Origin: CAZWVI01 sp964637165
GTDB lineage: Bacteria > Planctomycetota > UBA1135
Direction of reading: 5' to 3'
Length of the DNA: 64,000 nucleotides
NCBI GenBank assembly: GCA_964637165.1
Contig: CAZWVI010000001.1
Coordinates: 186,001-250,000 of the forward strand
Part shown: piece by piece, positions 25,615 to 33,200 of the stretch
How positions within the stretch are numbered: position 1 is the first letter of the stretch
Layout of the letters: the number at the start of each line of letters is the position of its first letter
Position numbers and translations under genes: made by a program
Notes under the pieces: model-generated
Told to the model about the DNA's origin: nothing
Seen by the model: the letters and a program-made list of their open reading frames with translations, nothing else
The model's database searches: none

Positions 25615-26535
25615 TCAAGCGGTGGCGAAAACGCCCTACATCATATCTTCCGAGATTCATTCCTAAGAAAAAAAGGATTGTCAGCGCCTGGCGATGATTG
25701 TGCGCGAGTTGCGCCGCCAACAGGCAGTCGTTTGCAAATCAGTACTGACCAAGTTGTTCTAGGCGTTCACTTGGCAGAAGATGCGCGACCCGGTGCAATT
25801 GCTCGCAAGTTGGTGCGAAGAAGTCTAAGCGATTTGGCCGCTGCCGGGGCACGGCCGTGGGCTTGCTTGTGGACGGTTGCAGCGCCTGCAAACCTTGAAC
25901 TCAAATGGATGAAGCGGCTGTCGCGAGCATTTATTAATGAAGCTGGCCGTTTTGGCATGTCGGTCATTGGCGGTGATTTAAGTAATGCCAAGCAATTAGT
26001 CTGTAGTTGCACCGTGATTGGTTTAGAAAGTCGCGTCCGCACCCCAGGTCGCAGTGGCGCTAAACGCGGGCACCGGCTGTTGGTAAGCGGCCGCCTTGGT
26101 GCAGCAGTCGAGTCGGGGCGGCATCTAAATCCCGAGCCGCGCCTAACCGAAGGCCGTCTCTTAGTTGAAAGCTATCGGGCGCGTGCAATGATGGATTTAT
26201 CGGATGGATTGGCCAAAGATTTGCAACGTCTATGTGAGGCTAGCCAATGTTGCGCCGAAGTGGATTTGAGTTGCTTGCCTTTGGCGCGCCGTTTAAAAAA
26301 ACGATCAGATGCATTTGAAAGTGCCTTATTTGAAGGCGAGGATTATGAACTGTTAGTCGTTTTGCGAGCTAGTGATGCCAAGCGCGCACTTAACGATCCA
26401 ATCCTAAACCGTACCGGTTTAACTGATATTGGTCGAATTCGTAGCCTTGGGGAACAAAAACCAGGAATAAGCTGGCTTAGCAATGGGCAAGCTAGAGAAT
26501 TCTCTGGAAAGGGTTGGGGGCATAGTTGGCAATGA
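25597..26535 (+). CDS. thiL: Thiamine-monophosphate kinase
   Basis: Phosphorylates thiamine monophosphate to the active cofactor. The 312-residue product shows GDDCARV near the N-terminus, ISTDQVVLGVHL (the STD motif), RKLVRRSLSDLAAAGARP, VIGGDLSNA, MMDLSDGLAKDL and FEGEDYELLV, all ThiL landmarks. The start is GTG 25597 or, three codons on, ATG 25606; the second gives 309 residues. A TAGTCT hexamer ten bases before the GTG could be a -10. The stop overlaps tsaE by ATGA, so the two are translationally coupled. Confidence 0.93.
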   Translation: MLAMSHSSGGENALHHIFRDSFLRKKGLSAPGDDCARVAPPTGSRLQISTDQVVLGVHLAEDARPGAIARKLVRRSLSDLAAAGARPWACLWTVAAPANLELKWMKRLSRAFINEAGRFGMSVIGGDLSNAKQLVCSCTVIGLESRVRTPGRSGAKRGHRLLVSGRLGAAVESGRHLNPEPRLTEGRLLVESYRARAMMDLSDGLAKDLQRLCEASQCCAEVDLSCLPLARRLKKRSDAFESALFEGEDYELLVVLRASDAKRALNDPILNRTGLTDIGRIRSLGEQKPGISWLSNGQAREFSGKGWGHSWQ

Positions 26536-27038
26536 GTGAATTCACCGTCGAGAGTTGCTCAGAAAGTGCTACCGAATTTTTGGGCCAACGCTTGGGGTCG
26601 CTCCTTGGGGTTGGCGATTGCGTGGTGTTAAGCGGTGAATTGGGAACTGGAAAAACTGCATTTAGCCGTGGGGCTGGCAAAGGCCTCGGAATATGCGAGC
26701 AAATAAGTTCCCCGACTTATTTGTTGTGCCACGAATACTCTGCCGAGCATTGCCTACTGCATATCGATGCTTATTTCAAAGAACGGATTGAGTCATTACT
26801 CGCCGATGGATTAATTGAACGCTTTGCTGAATCCACGGTAATCATTGAATGGGGCACAAATATTCTCGAGTGGTTGCCGGATGGGCGAATTGAACTAGCT
26901 TTGGAATGCATTCCCGGCCACCCCGAAACCCGCACAATTTGCTTGACAGCTTGCGGGAAAGCGGCTTCAAACACTTTAAAGGTGTTAAAACAGCAACTTC
27001 AAAGTGGCCCCCTCGAAAACTTGAAAATTATTCAATAA
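26532..27038 (+). CDS. tsaE: tRNA threonylcarbamoyladenosine synthesis ATPase TsaE
   Basis: Small ATPase that works with TsaB and TsaD to make t6A37 in tRNAs reading ANN codons. The 168-residue product has the Walker A SGELGTGKTAFSRG, then SSPTYLLCHEY, LLHIDAYF and IIEWGTNI, the standard order. I chose the ATG at 26532, which overlaps the thiL stop as ATGA; a TTG two codons upstream is possible but less likely. A tail of about 40 residues beyond the usual core has no recognisable motif. Confidence 0.93.
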   Translation: MSEFTVESCSESATEFLGQRLGSLLGVGDCVVLSGELGTGKTAFSRGAGKGLGICEQISSPTYLLCHEYSAEHCLLHIDAYFKERIESLLADGLIERFAESTVIIEWGTNILEWLPDGRIELALECIPGHPETRTICLTACGKAASNTLKVLKQQLQSGPLENLKIIQ

Positions 27039-27086
27039 TTAAGTGAACCTGAGTCGCCGGCGAGTCGTTTGGCAGGGGAGAAGCAA

Positions 27087-27644
27087 ATGAGTGCGGAGTC
27101 TATTGACCTGCTAGAACGGTTCAAAAACGGCGATGAAGCCGCCTTGGATCAGCTGGTTTTGCAGATGGCTCCCCGACTCAAGGGCTTCTTTTTGCGCCAA
27201 GGGGCAACTTCAGATGTTGCCGAAGATTTGGCCCAAGACGTTTTCGTCAGAGTTCTAAATGGTCTCAATCGTTACCAATCTACCGGTCGGCTCGATGCCT
27301 TCTTGTTGCGCATCGCACGCAACTTGTGGATTGATTATGTCCGCCGCAAACGTCCAGTTTTATCCAATGAAGTGGTCGAATCTACTATCGACTCAAGCGC
27401 TGGCCCACTGGACCATGCCGACTGTAAAGACCGAGCTGAATTCCTGCGGCGCTTGTTGGCAAGTTGTGACCAAGACACTCGCGAGCTTTTGGAATTGGCA
27501 GTCTTACAAAAGTTGCCTTACTCGGAGGTCTCGATGATTCTCGAAATCCCAGTTGGGACAGTTAAATCGCGAGTCTACTACGCCTTACGTAAATTACGTG
27601 AACGTGCTGAAGCCAGCATGTTCGGGAGGAATGATGGCCGGTAA
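27087..27644 (+). CDS. ECF-type RNA polymerase sigma factor
   Basis: A 185-residue sigma-70-family factor with only regions 2 and 4. Region 2 contains DVAEDLAQDVFVRVLNGL followed by LDAFLLRIARNLWIDYVRR. Region 4 contains LPYSEVSMILEIPVGTVKS, the -35-reading helix-turn-helix. The ATG at 27087 has a strong Shine-Dalgarno (GGGGAGAAG), so I prefer it over the TTG at 27069. It overlaps the next gene, which encodes a membrane protein, in the arrangement usual for a sigma factor and its anti-sigma factor. The trigger signal is unknown. Confidence 0.93.
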   Translation: MSAESIDLLERFKNGDEAALDQLVLQMAPRLKGFFLRQGATSDVAEDLAQDVFVRVLNGLNRYQSTGRLDAFLLRIARNLWIDYVRRKRPVLSNEVVESTIDSSAGPLDHADCKDRAEFLRRLLASCDQDTRELLELAVLQKLPYSEVSMILEIPVGTVKSRVYYALRKLRERAEASMFGRNDGR

Positions 27645-28182
27645 AGCACAACAACAGGACTTGGACGCGCAACATCCAAGCGATAGTCTTGAGCAGAATT
27701 TAGAATTCGCCAAGTTCGCAGAGGAATTATTTGAAGCCCATCCTGATGGTGAAATCGCCAGCACTTTCATCGGCGACCTACGCTTGCATGTTGCCAGCAA
27801 GTGGTCATTCCGCTCGGCCATGAAAAACAATGGGTTGGTGCGCGCCGCGGCCATGTTGCTAATTACGCTTACCGGGAGTGTGCCAGTCTTGGCAATAATT
27901 GCGATGGTCGTTCAAGCCCAACCAGAAAAAACTTCAATCGGTTTTAATCTGCCAAAGCAACTGCCGCAAATTGAAAACCCGCAGGCACCGGACCCTGCCT
28001 TAAAGAGTCCTACCGCGCAGGAATTGGATGATTTGTTGGATGAGGAATGGCTGGCCGAATTGCACTCGGATAACCGAAATAAGCAGTTTCAATATGTATT
28101 GCACACAACTTTGTCGAGTTTGATGTTGCTGGATACGCGCTTAAAGGCTTTGTCGGTAGCCTGGCCTAAAAATAAGGAGTAA
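27634..28182 (+). CDS. Single-pass membrane protein, candidate anti-sigma factor
   Basis: A 182-residue protein with an acidic cytoplasmic N-terminus (about 65 residues), one membrane helix (AAAMLLITLTGSVPVLAIIAM) and a Pro-rich then helical exterior part. It begins inside the end of the sigma-factor gene, after GGGAGGA; ATG 27631 is an alternative start three bases earlier. Size, topology and position fit an anti-sigma factor, but the zinc-binding HxxxCxxC motif of many such proteins is absent. The regulatory role is inferred from context only. Confidence 0.55.
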   Translation: MAGKAQQQDLDAQHPSDSLEQNLEFAKFAEELFEAHPDGEIASTFIGDLRLHVASKWSFRSAMKNNGLVRAAAMLLITLTGSVPVLAIIAMVVQAQPEKTSIGFNLPKQLPQIENPQAPDPALKSPTAQELDDLLDEEWLAELHSDNRNKQFQYVLHTTLSSLMLLDTRLKALSVAWPKNKE

Positions 28183-28215
28183 GCCCGCGGCAGGGGTATC
28201 CTGTGTATTGGAATA

Positions 28216-29727
28216 ATGCTAAGTACCCTGTTAATTACTCTTAGTCTGCCACTCTTTCAAGAGTCGGCTGTTACCCAAGTTGCCGCTGCCAGACACCAGA
28301 CAGAAGACGTCCTGCCTTTGCGGGTTGAGGACGTTGTGCGAATGGTTTCTTCTCACGCGCCCGCAGTCCAGCAGGCAATTTTGCAAGAGCAAGCCGCCAA
28401 CGCCAGCATCATGCAAAGTGATGGTGCATTCGACTACACCTTGTTTTCGGATACAACTTATAGCTTGAGTGAGAGACCAACTTCTGGTGGGTTGTTTAAT
28501 AGTGGACTTGATGCAATTCGAGTACGTAGTTGGAGCGCCAGTCAGGGATTGCGCAAGACACTTATGAGTGGCGGAAGTTTCGAAGTTAAATTTTCCGAAA
28601 CTTACACTGAAGATAATCAAGACGTTTCATTTTTCGGATTTAATCCAGAATCAAATGTCGGGCTTAATTTTAGTTTCACTCAACCATTGATGCGTGGGGG
28701 TTGGAGTTTAAGTGCGACCCAAGCCTTAGTCTCTGCAGAGCTGTCCGCCGAATCGGCCACTAGTGGCGCACGTGCCGCAGCGGTTGATGCTACTCAGGCT
28801 GCAATTGATGCTTATTGGAATTTGGCCTTCGCTATTGAAGATGTCAAAGTTAAAGAACTTTCGCTTAAGTTAGCACAAGAACTTCGCGATCTAACCCAAG
28901 CTAAGTTTGAAGTCGGCGCAGCTGCCGAAGTTGAAGTTGTGCAGACTGAAGCTGATATAGCTTCACGGACTGAAGCTTTATTAACTGCCAACAACTCGGT
29001 CAAGCAAGCTGAAGACAGCCTGCGGACGATGATCTTTGACCTTGAGAATGAAAAAGATTGGCAACTCAGCCTAGCGCCAGTTAGTGAATTGCCAGCCCCA
29101 GTGGCTACGGAGTTGAAGTGGGAATCCGCCTATCAGGTGGCTTTAGCCCATCGCGCTGACTTGACTCAAAAACGCATCGATGTTGAACAGAAGTCGCTTG
29201 ATTGGCAAGTGGCACGCCATAGTCTGCGACCTAAATTAGACTTCACCGCAACTGGGTCATCTTCTGGCGTTGAACGTCAGATACCTGAAGCGATGACCGT
29301 CGCACGTGGTTTTTACTACACCGGCTACACCTTTGGTATAAATTTTGAAATACCTCTAGGGAATCGCGCCTTTCGTGGCGCTGAGCTAGCTGCACGCCGC
29401 AATCTTGATTTGTCACAACGGGTGTTGCGCGACACTGAAAACAGTATTGCGATTGAAGTACGTGGCGCTGTGCGTAATGTAAATTTTTTAGCCGAACGAG
29501 TGGCGGCAACTGCTCACGCATCCAAGGTTGCCGAACGTCAACTTGAAGCTGAACAACGCCGACTGCGTGAAGGCGCTTCAACTAACTTTAAGGTGCTGCA
29601 ATTCCAACGCGACTTCGAGCAGGCCCTAACTGCAGAAAAATCGGCCCGAATGGAATATGCCAAGGCCGCAATTAAGTTGCATACAGTTCAGGGACTGAAC
29701 TGGGATGGCTCAGCATTTGCTGCATGA
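28216..29727 (+). CDS. TolC-family outer-membrane efflux protein
   Basis: A 503-residue exported protein with two long helical repeats separated by beta-rich segments, the TolC/OEP layout. Supporting stretches include DLTQAKFEVGAAAEVEVVQ (the classic TxxxYxxGxxxxxxVxxA region), NFEIPLGNRAFRGAELAARR and LREGASTNFKVLQFQ in the second repeat. The N-terminus is hydrophobic and suits a signal peptide. It lies 33 bases after the putative anti-sigma gene and may be controlled by that sigma factor; it could also serve the RND pair at 1341. The 3' end overlaps dusB on the other strand by 40 bases. Confidence 0.88.
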   Translation: MLSTLLITLSLPLFQESAVTQVAAARHQTEDVLPLRVEDVVRMVSSHAPAVQQAILQEQAANASIMQSDGAFDYTLFSDTTYSLSERPTSGGLFNSGLDAIRVRSWSASQGLRKTLMSGGSFEVKFSETYTEDNQDVSFFGFNPESNVGLNFSFTQPLMRGGWSLSATQALVSAELSAESATSGARAAAVDATQAAIDAYWNLAFAIEDVKVKELSLKLAQELRDLTQAKFEVGAAAEVEVVQTEADIASRTEALLTANNSVKQAEDSLRTMIFDLENEKDWQLSLAPVSELPAPVATELKWESAYQVALAHRADLTQKRIDVEQKSLDWQVARHSLRPKLDFTATGSSSGVERQIPEAMTVARGFYYTGYTFGINFEIPLGNRAFRGAELAARRNLDLSQRVLRDTENSIAIEVRGAVRNVNFLAERVAATAHASKVAERQLEAEQRRLREGASTNFKVLQFQRDFEQALTAEKSARMEYAKAAIKLHTVQGLNWDGSAFAA

Positions 29728-30695
29728 GCTAATTGCTCAAGTTCATCAAGTCGACTTAGCTGAGAGCACTGCGCACGCAATTTTGCGCTGCCGGGTGATT
29801 CTCTGAAAAAATCCGCGCTTAATCGGCGCATTGTTTTCATGCCGCGTTCTTCGCCGTAAAGTTCGCAGACTCCGCTGCCAAGTTCAAGCAGTAAGTTCAT
29901 GCGTTCGATACCCGAAGGGGCATCTGGAATTTTCTGGCCATTAATGAATGCTTGCAATTGTGCAAAAAACCATGGGCGACCTAAAGCGGCGCGGCCAATC
30001 GCAATGCCAGCCACACCCATGCTCAAAAGATTTCGGGCACTTTCAATATCCACAACATCGCCATTGCCAATCACCGGAATTGTAACGGCGTTAACGACCT
30101 CGGAAATTATTTGGTAATTGGCGCTACCGGAATACTTTTGTTCGCGAGTGCGGCCATGGATAGTGATGGCGGCGGCACCAGATTCTTCCATCCGCTGAGC
30201 GAAGGTGGGGGCGTTTTCCGATTCTTTATCCCACCCAGACCGAATCTTAATGGTGACCGGTATGTTGCAGGCTTCAACCATTGCTTGAATACATTCGGCG
30301 GCTAAGTTTGGTTCGCGGAGTAGTGAACTGCCGCCGCCTCCACCGGTTATTTTCGGTACAGGACAGCCCATATTTATGTCAGCAAAGTCAAACCCTAATT
30401 CCTCTACAAGCTTAGCGGCGTCCGCCATTTCAGCCGGGTTCGCGCCAAAAATTTGGGCAGCAATCGGGTGTTCATCGTCGCCTTTTTTTAAGATTGCCAA
30501 GGTCCGTGAATCACTAAATTGCAGGGCTTTGGCGGAAACCATTTCAGTGGTGGTTAATTCTGCGCCAAACTTACGGCATAGGCGACGGTAGGCTAGATTA
30601 GTGTTACCTGCCATCGGCGCCAAAGATAGGCCCGATTTGATGCGGTGCTTACCTAAAGTGAAACCGGTTCCGAAATTACTACTACCTGAGGTCAT
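29688..30695 (-). CDS. dusB: tRNA-dihydrouridine synthase
   Basis: FMN enzyme reducing uridines in the tRNA D-loop. The 335-residue product has LAPMAGNTNLAYRRLCRKFGA, AAQIFGANP, DINMGCPVPKI (catalytic Cys), TIKIRSGWD, AITIHGRTREQKYSG and VIGNGDVVD, all Dus landmarks with DusB-like wording. The start codon overlaps that of the opposite-strand HEAT gene (CATG), so its promoter must lie inside that gene. TAGAAT is found nine bases upstream of the ATG. Its 3' end overlaps the TolC-like gene by 40 bases. Confidence 0.93.
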   Translation of the reverse strand: MTSGSSNFGTGFTLGKHRIKSGLSLAPMAGNTNLAYRRLCRKFGAELTTTEMVSAKALQFSDSRTLAILKKGDDEHPIAAQIFGANPAEMADAAKLVEELGFDFADINMGCPVPKITGGGGGSSLLREPNLAAECIQAMVEACNIPVTIKIRSGWDKESENAPTFAQRMEESGAAAITIHGRTREQKYSGSANYQIISEVVNAVTIPVIGNGDVVDIESARNLLSMGVAGIAIGRAALGRPWFFAQLQAFINGQKIPDAPSGIERMNLLLELGSGVCELYGEERGMKTMRRLSADFFRESPGSAKLRAQCSQLSRLDELEQLAHAANAEPSQFSP

Positions 30696-32334
30696 GTCTG
30701 CTAGATTCTACCTGATTGTGTTGCTAGGGTTTGCCACAGGCTTTGGTGCCTGCGCTCCCAGTGAATCCAATGCCGAGCGCAATGGAATTCAAACCAGCAA
30801 GCTCAGGCAAAGTGGATTCCCGCCGATCAAAAGTTCTGGGGGAATCTATGCTCTTCCCGAAGAAGGCCAATTGTTTTTGCGCTTTATCGATCACTTGGAT
30901 AATGGCAGTAAAGAGGGAATGCGTTTTGCTTTTGCTGAATTAGCTAAGCTGGGAACCCAGCCGACCGCCGAGTTGGTGCGCCGCGCCGAGCCCCTTATTG
31001 GTGGCCAACGGCATTACGGTGCTTTACATAATTACTGCAAGGCATTGGGGGCCAGCGGTGATGTTTCGCGAGTAGATTTTTTGTTGGGTGTGGTTGAAAA
31101 CTCGAAAGTACCGGTGGTTCGGAGTGCCGCGGTTGAAGCTTTAATTGAACTTGATCAACCGCAAGCCTTGCCGGCCTTATTAGAGTTTTTGGAAACCGAA
31201 ATCGAGGCCGGCCCGCGCGACAGCATTTATGGCGCGATTGGTTCGTTAGGTGGACCGATTGCCGCCGAATGGTTGGAGCGCAACTTTCTTGCTTGGTTGA
31301 ACAATGAACCAGGCGCGCGCATGTCTGGGCACCTTATTTTTCCAGCCTTGTTGGCGATTAACGATGATCAAGCAATTGCGCGTCTTAAGCGGCTACCTGA
31401 CAGTCTGGCAAAACCGTTCCAAGTGAAAGCTTTGGCGCGGCGAGCGGAGTTAGGCGACACTGAGGTTGTGGCCGAATTGCGCAAGTTTATTAATCCCGAG
31501 TTTGCGCCTGGTCCCGGAGTGCGTAGTGATGCGGTTAAAGGCTTAATCATTTTGCAAGCGTGGCCGGACGTTCTGCAGGCATGTAATGACCCAGACGGGG
31601 GAGTGGTTTCAGTTTGTATTCAAGGATTGCGCGGCGCTCATGCTCAACATGAAAATATCGGTCAGGATTTTTTAGAAGATTTTGCCCAAAACCCCAACCC
31701 GCAAATCTCATTACCGGCTCTACAAGTTTTGATTGAACGTGGCGATTCAGCTCAACTTGATTCAATTTTTCTGCGCGCGCGAAGTTTTCCAACCGGCCCC
31801 GGTTCTTCGGAGGCAATTAACTTTTTACGTCAAATGAATCCGGTGCCAGCTCAAGCATGGGACATTTTGCAGTCGTGTTGGAAACAATGCGGAGACATGG
31901 ACAAAGTTGCCCTCCTTCGGGTTATGGGCCAAATCAAAAGCCCTCAGGGAATATCATTTCTGGTTAATTTGATAAACAATCCAGAGACCGGAATTGAAAT
32001 TAAGGAGATGGCTTTGGTGCAAATGGGAAACTTCGAGGGCCAATCCAAGCAAGCGCTCTTAGATCTGCAAATTGAATCACTTAACCCCAATCTTCATCGC
32101 TCCTATGCGAGTGCTGTCGGACGTTTAGCGCGCAGTTCAACCTCAATGAGTGAGCGGCTGGTCGACCTGGCTCTAAATAAAACTTATCCATCAGCATTAA
32201 GGATTCAGTGCTTACAAATGTTGCCCAAAGTAATGGGTGCCCCGGCCTTTGAGGTATTGCGCGTTGCCCGCGAACAAGCGGTCGATGTCCGGGAAAGAGC
32301 GTTTGTTAATGAGTTGATGAAGGAATACTTCTAG
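30694..32334 (+). CDS. HEAT-repeat exported protein, possible lipoprotein
   Basis: A 546-residue protein with an N-terminal signal (YLIVLLGFATGFGAC) ending in a cysteine that could be lipidated. The body is a run of HEAT repeats, for example VVRSAAVEALIELDQPQALPA and GPRDSIYGAIGSLGG, so it is an extended scaffold without an enzymatic motif. The ATG at 30694 shares two bases with the dusB start codon on the other strand; earlier in-frame codons lie inside dusB and are unlikely. The stop is eight bases from the stop of the convergent ubiA-like gene. Function unknown. Confidence 0.68.
   Translation: MSARFYLIVLLGFATGFGACAPSESNAERNGIQTSKLRQSGFPPIKSSGGIYALPEEGQLFLRFIDHLDNGSKEGMRFAFAELAKLGTQPTAELVRRAEPLIGGQRHYGALHNYCKALGASGDVSRVDFLLGVVENSKVPVVRSAAVEALIELDQPQALPALLEFLETEIEAGPRDSIYGAIGSLGGPIAAEWLERNFLAWLNNEPGARMSGHLIFPALLAINDDQAIARLKRLPDSLAKPFQVKALARRAELGDTEVVAELRKFINPEFAPGPGVRSDAVKGLIILQAWPDVLQACNDPDGGVVSVCIQGLRGAHAQHENIGQDFLEDFAQNPNPQISLPALQVLIERGDSAQLDSIFLRARSFPTGPGSSEAINFLRQMNPVPAQAWDILQSCWKQCGDMDKVALLRVMGQIKSPQGISFLVNLINNPETGIEIKEMALVQMGNFEGQSKQALLDLQIESLNPNLHRSYASAVGRLARSSTSMSERLVDLALNKTYPSALRIQCLQMLPKVMGAPAFEVLRVAREQAVDVRERAFVNELMKEYF
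30705..30710 (-). promoter_or_regulatory. Candidate -10 box of dusB (TAGAAT)
   Basis: On the reverse strand TAGAATC lies nine bases before the dusB ATG, implying a leader of about two or three bases. It shares the seven-base form TAGAATC with the boxes before purC, aroA and purM. It lies within the fourth to sixth codons of the opposite gene. Confidence 0.5.
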
Positions 32335-32342
32335 TCCGCCGC

Positions 32343-33200
32343 TCACTCGGGTGGAATTCTTTGTGCCATCCAGCCAATTAATAAACTAACAATCGGTCCA
32401 CCAGTGGCCTGATAGTAAAACCCATTATGGATAAGAGCAATCGATAATAACAATGGCGCCGCAGCGAGCAGTTTGCGAACAATTGCTTGAACTTGACTTG
32501 GGCTTAGTTGTTGGTGGCGAAGAGTGATGACGTGGCGAGTTAGTAAAAAGCTCCAAGCCAAGCTTGGGATTAAGCCCGGCAGTAGGCTTTGTTTTAGAAG
32601 CAATACTGGCGCGCAAGCGGCTGTGGCATTTAGCGCCAGAATCCGCATACCGCTGGCCCCTTCCTCTTCATTGGTTGCCAGTCTAGATAAGAATAAAAAA
32701 TACATTGCATAGCAAGCGGCGGCCCAGAGTATCGGCCCGTTCATGAGTTGGTTAACCGGAAGCAAGGCCAGGCCGCCAATAAATAAGCTTGCGCCGCGTG
32801 CTGCAGCCAGTAGAGCGGGGCCAATATTCTTCCGAATAGGCTTGCCGCCAAAGTTGTAAATCAAAACTAGCAGGCAGAGTCCTTTAATTAAACTAAGCAC
32901 ACTCGGAGTCGAAAAACTGGCGGCTACAACTGCGCCGGCCAACAAGCAGCATAACAAAATGCTCGCACTCAAAATTGATATTTTGCCACTTGCAAGTGGC
33001 CGATTTGGACGGTGAATACGATCCAAATCGCGATCTGCAAGGTCGTTCGCCAACATGCCCGCATGGTAAACACACAGGCTGGCGATTGTTGCAAATACCC
33101 ATTTCAAGTTGAAAGATGCAGATGTCAAAATAGCACCAACTAATGAGTCCCACAATATTGAGGGAAGCAATGCGATTCGCAGTAATCTAAGCCAGTTCAT
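32343..33200 (-). CDS. UbiA-family prenyltransferase with altered second motif
   Basis: An integral membrane protein of 285 residues with about eight hydrophobic segments. The first Asp-rich site of the family is intact (NDLADRDLDRIHRPNRPLASG). The second, usually DxxxD, reads SRLATNEEEGAS, so acidic Glu residues stand in for aspartates. A prenylated quinone, haem or lipid could be the product. I chose ATG 33200, which overlaps the rseP stop as TAATG, over GTG 33212. It is the last gene of dxr-rseP-ubiA; dxr supplies the isoprenoid pathway that would make its substrate. Confidence 0.78.
   Translation of the reverse strand: MNWLRLLRIALLPSILWDSLVGAILTSASFNLKWVFATIASLCVYHAGMLANDLADRDLDRIHRPNRPLASGKISILSASILLCCLLAGAVVAASFSTPSVLSLIKGLCLLVLIYNFGGKPIRKNIGPALLAAARGASLFIGGLALLPVNQLMNGPILWAAACYAMYFLFLSRLATNEEEGASGMRILALNATAACAPVLLLKQSLLPGLIPSLAWSFLLTRHVITLRHQQLSPSQVQAIVRKLLAAAPLLLSIALIHNGFYYQATGGPIVSLLIGWMAQRIPPE

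Noticed and set aside
25570..25620. Thiamine riboswitch before thiL
   Set aside because: The region is coding on the - strand, and no conserved thi-box sequence (CUGAGA or ACCUGA motifs) is visible.
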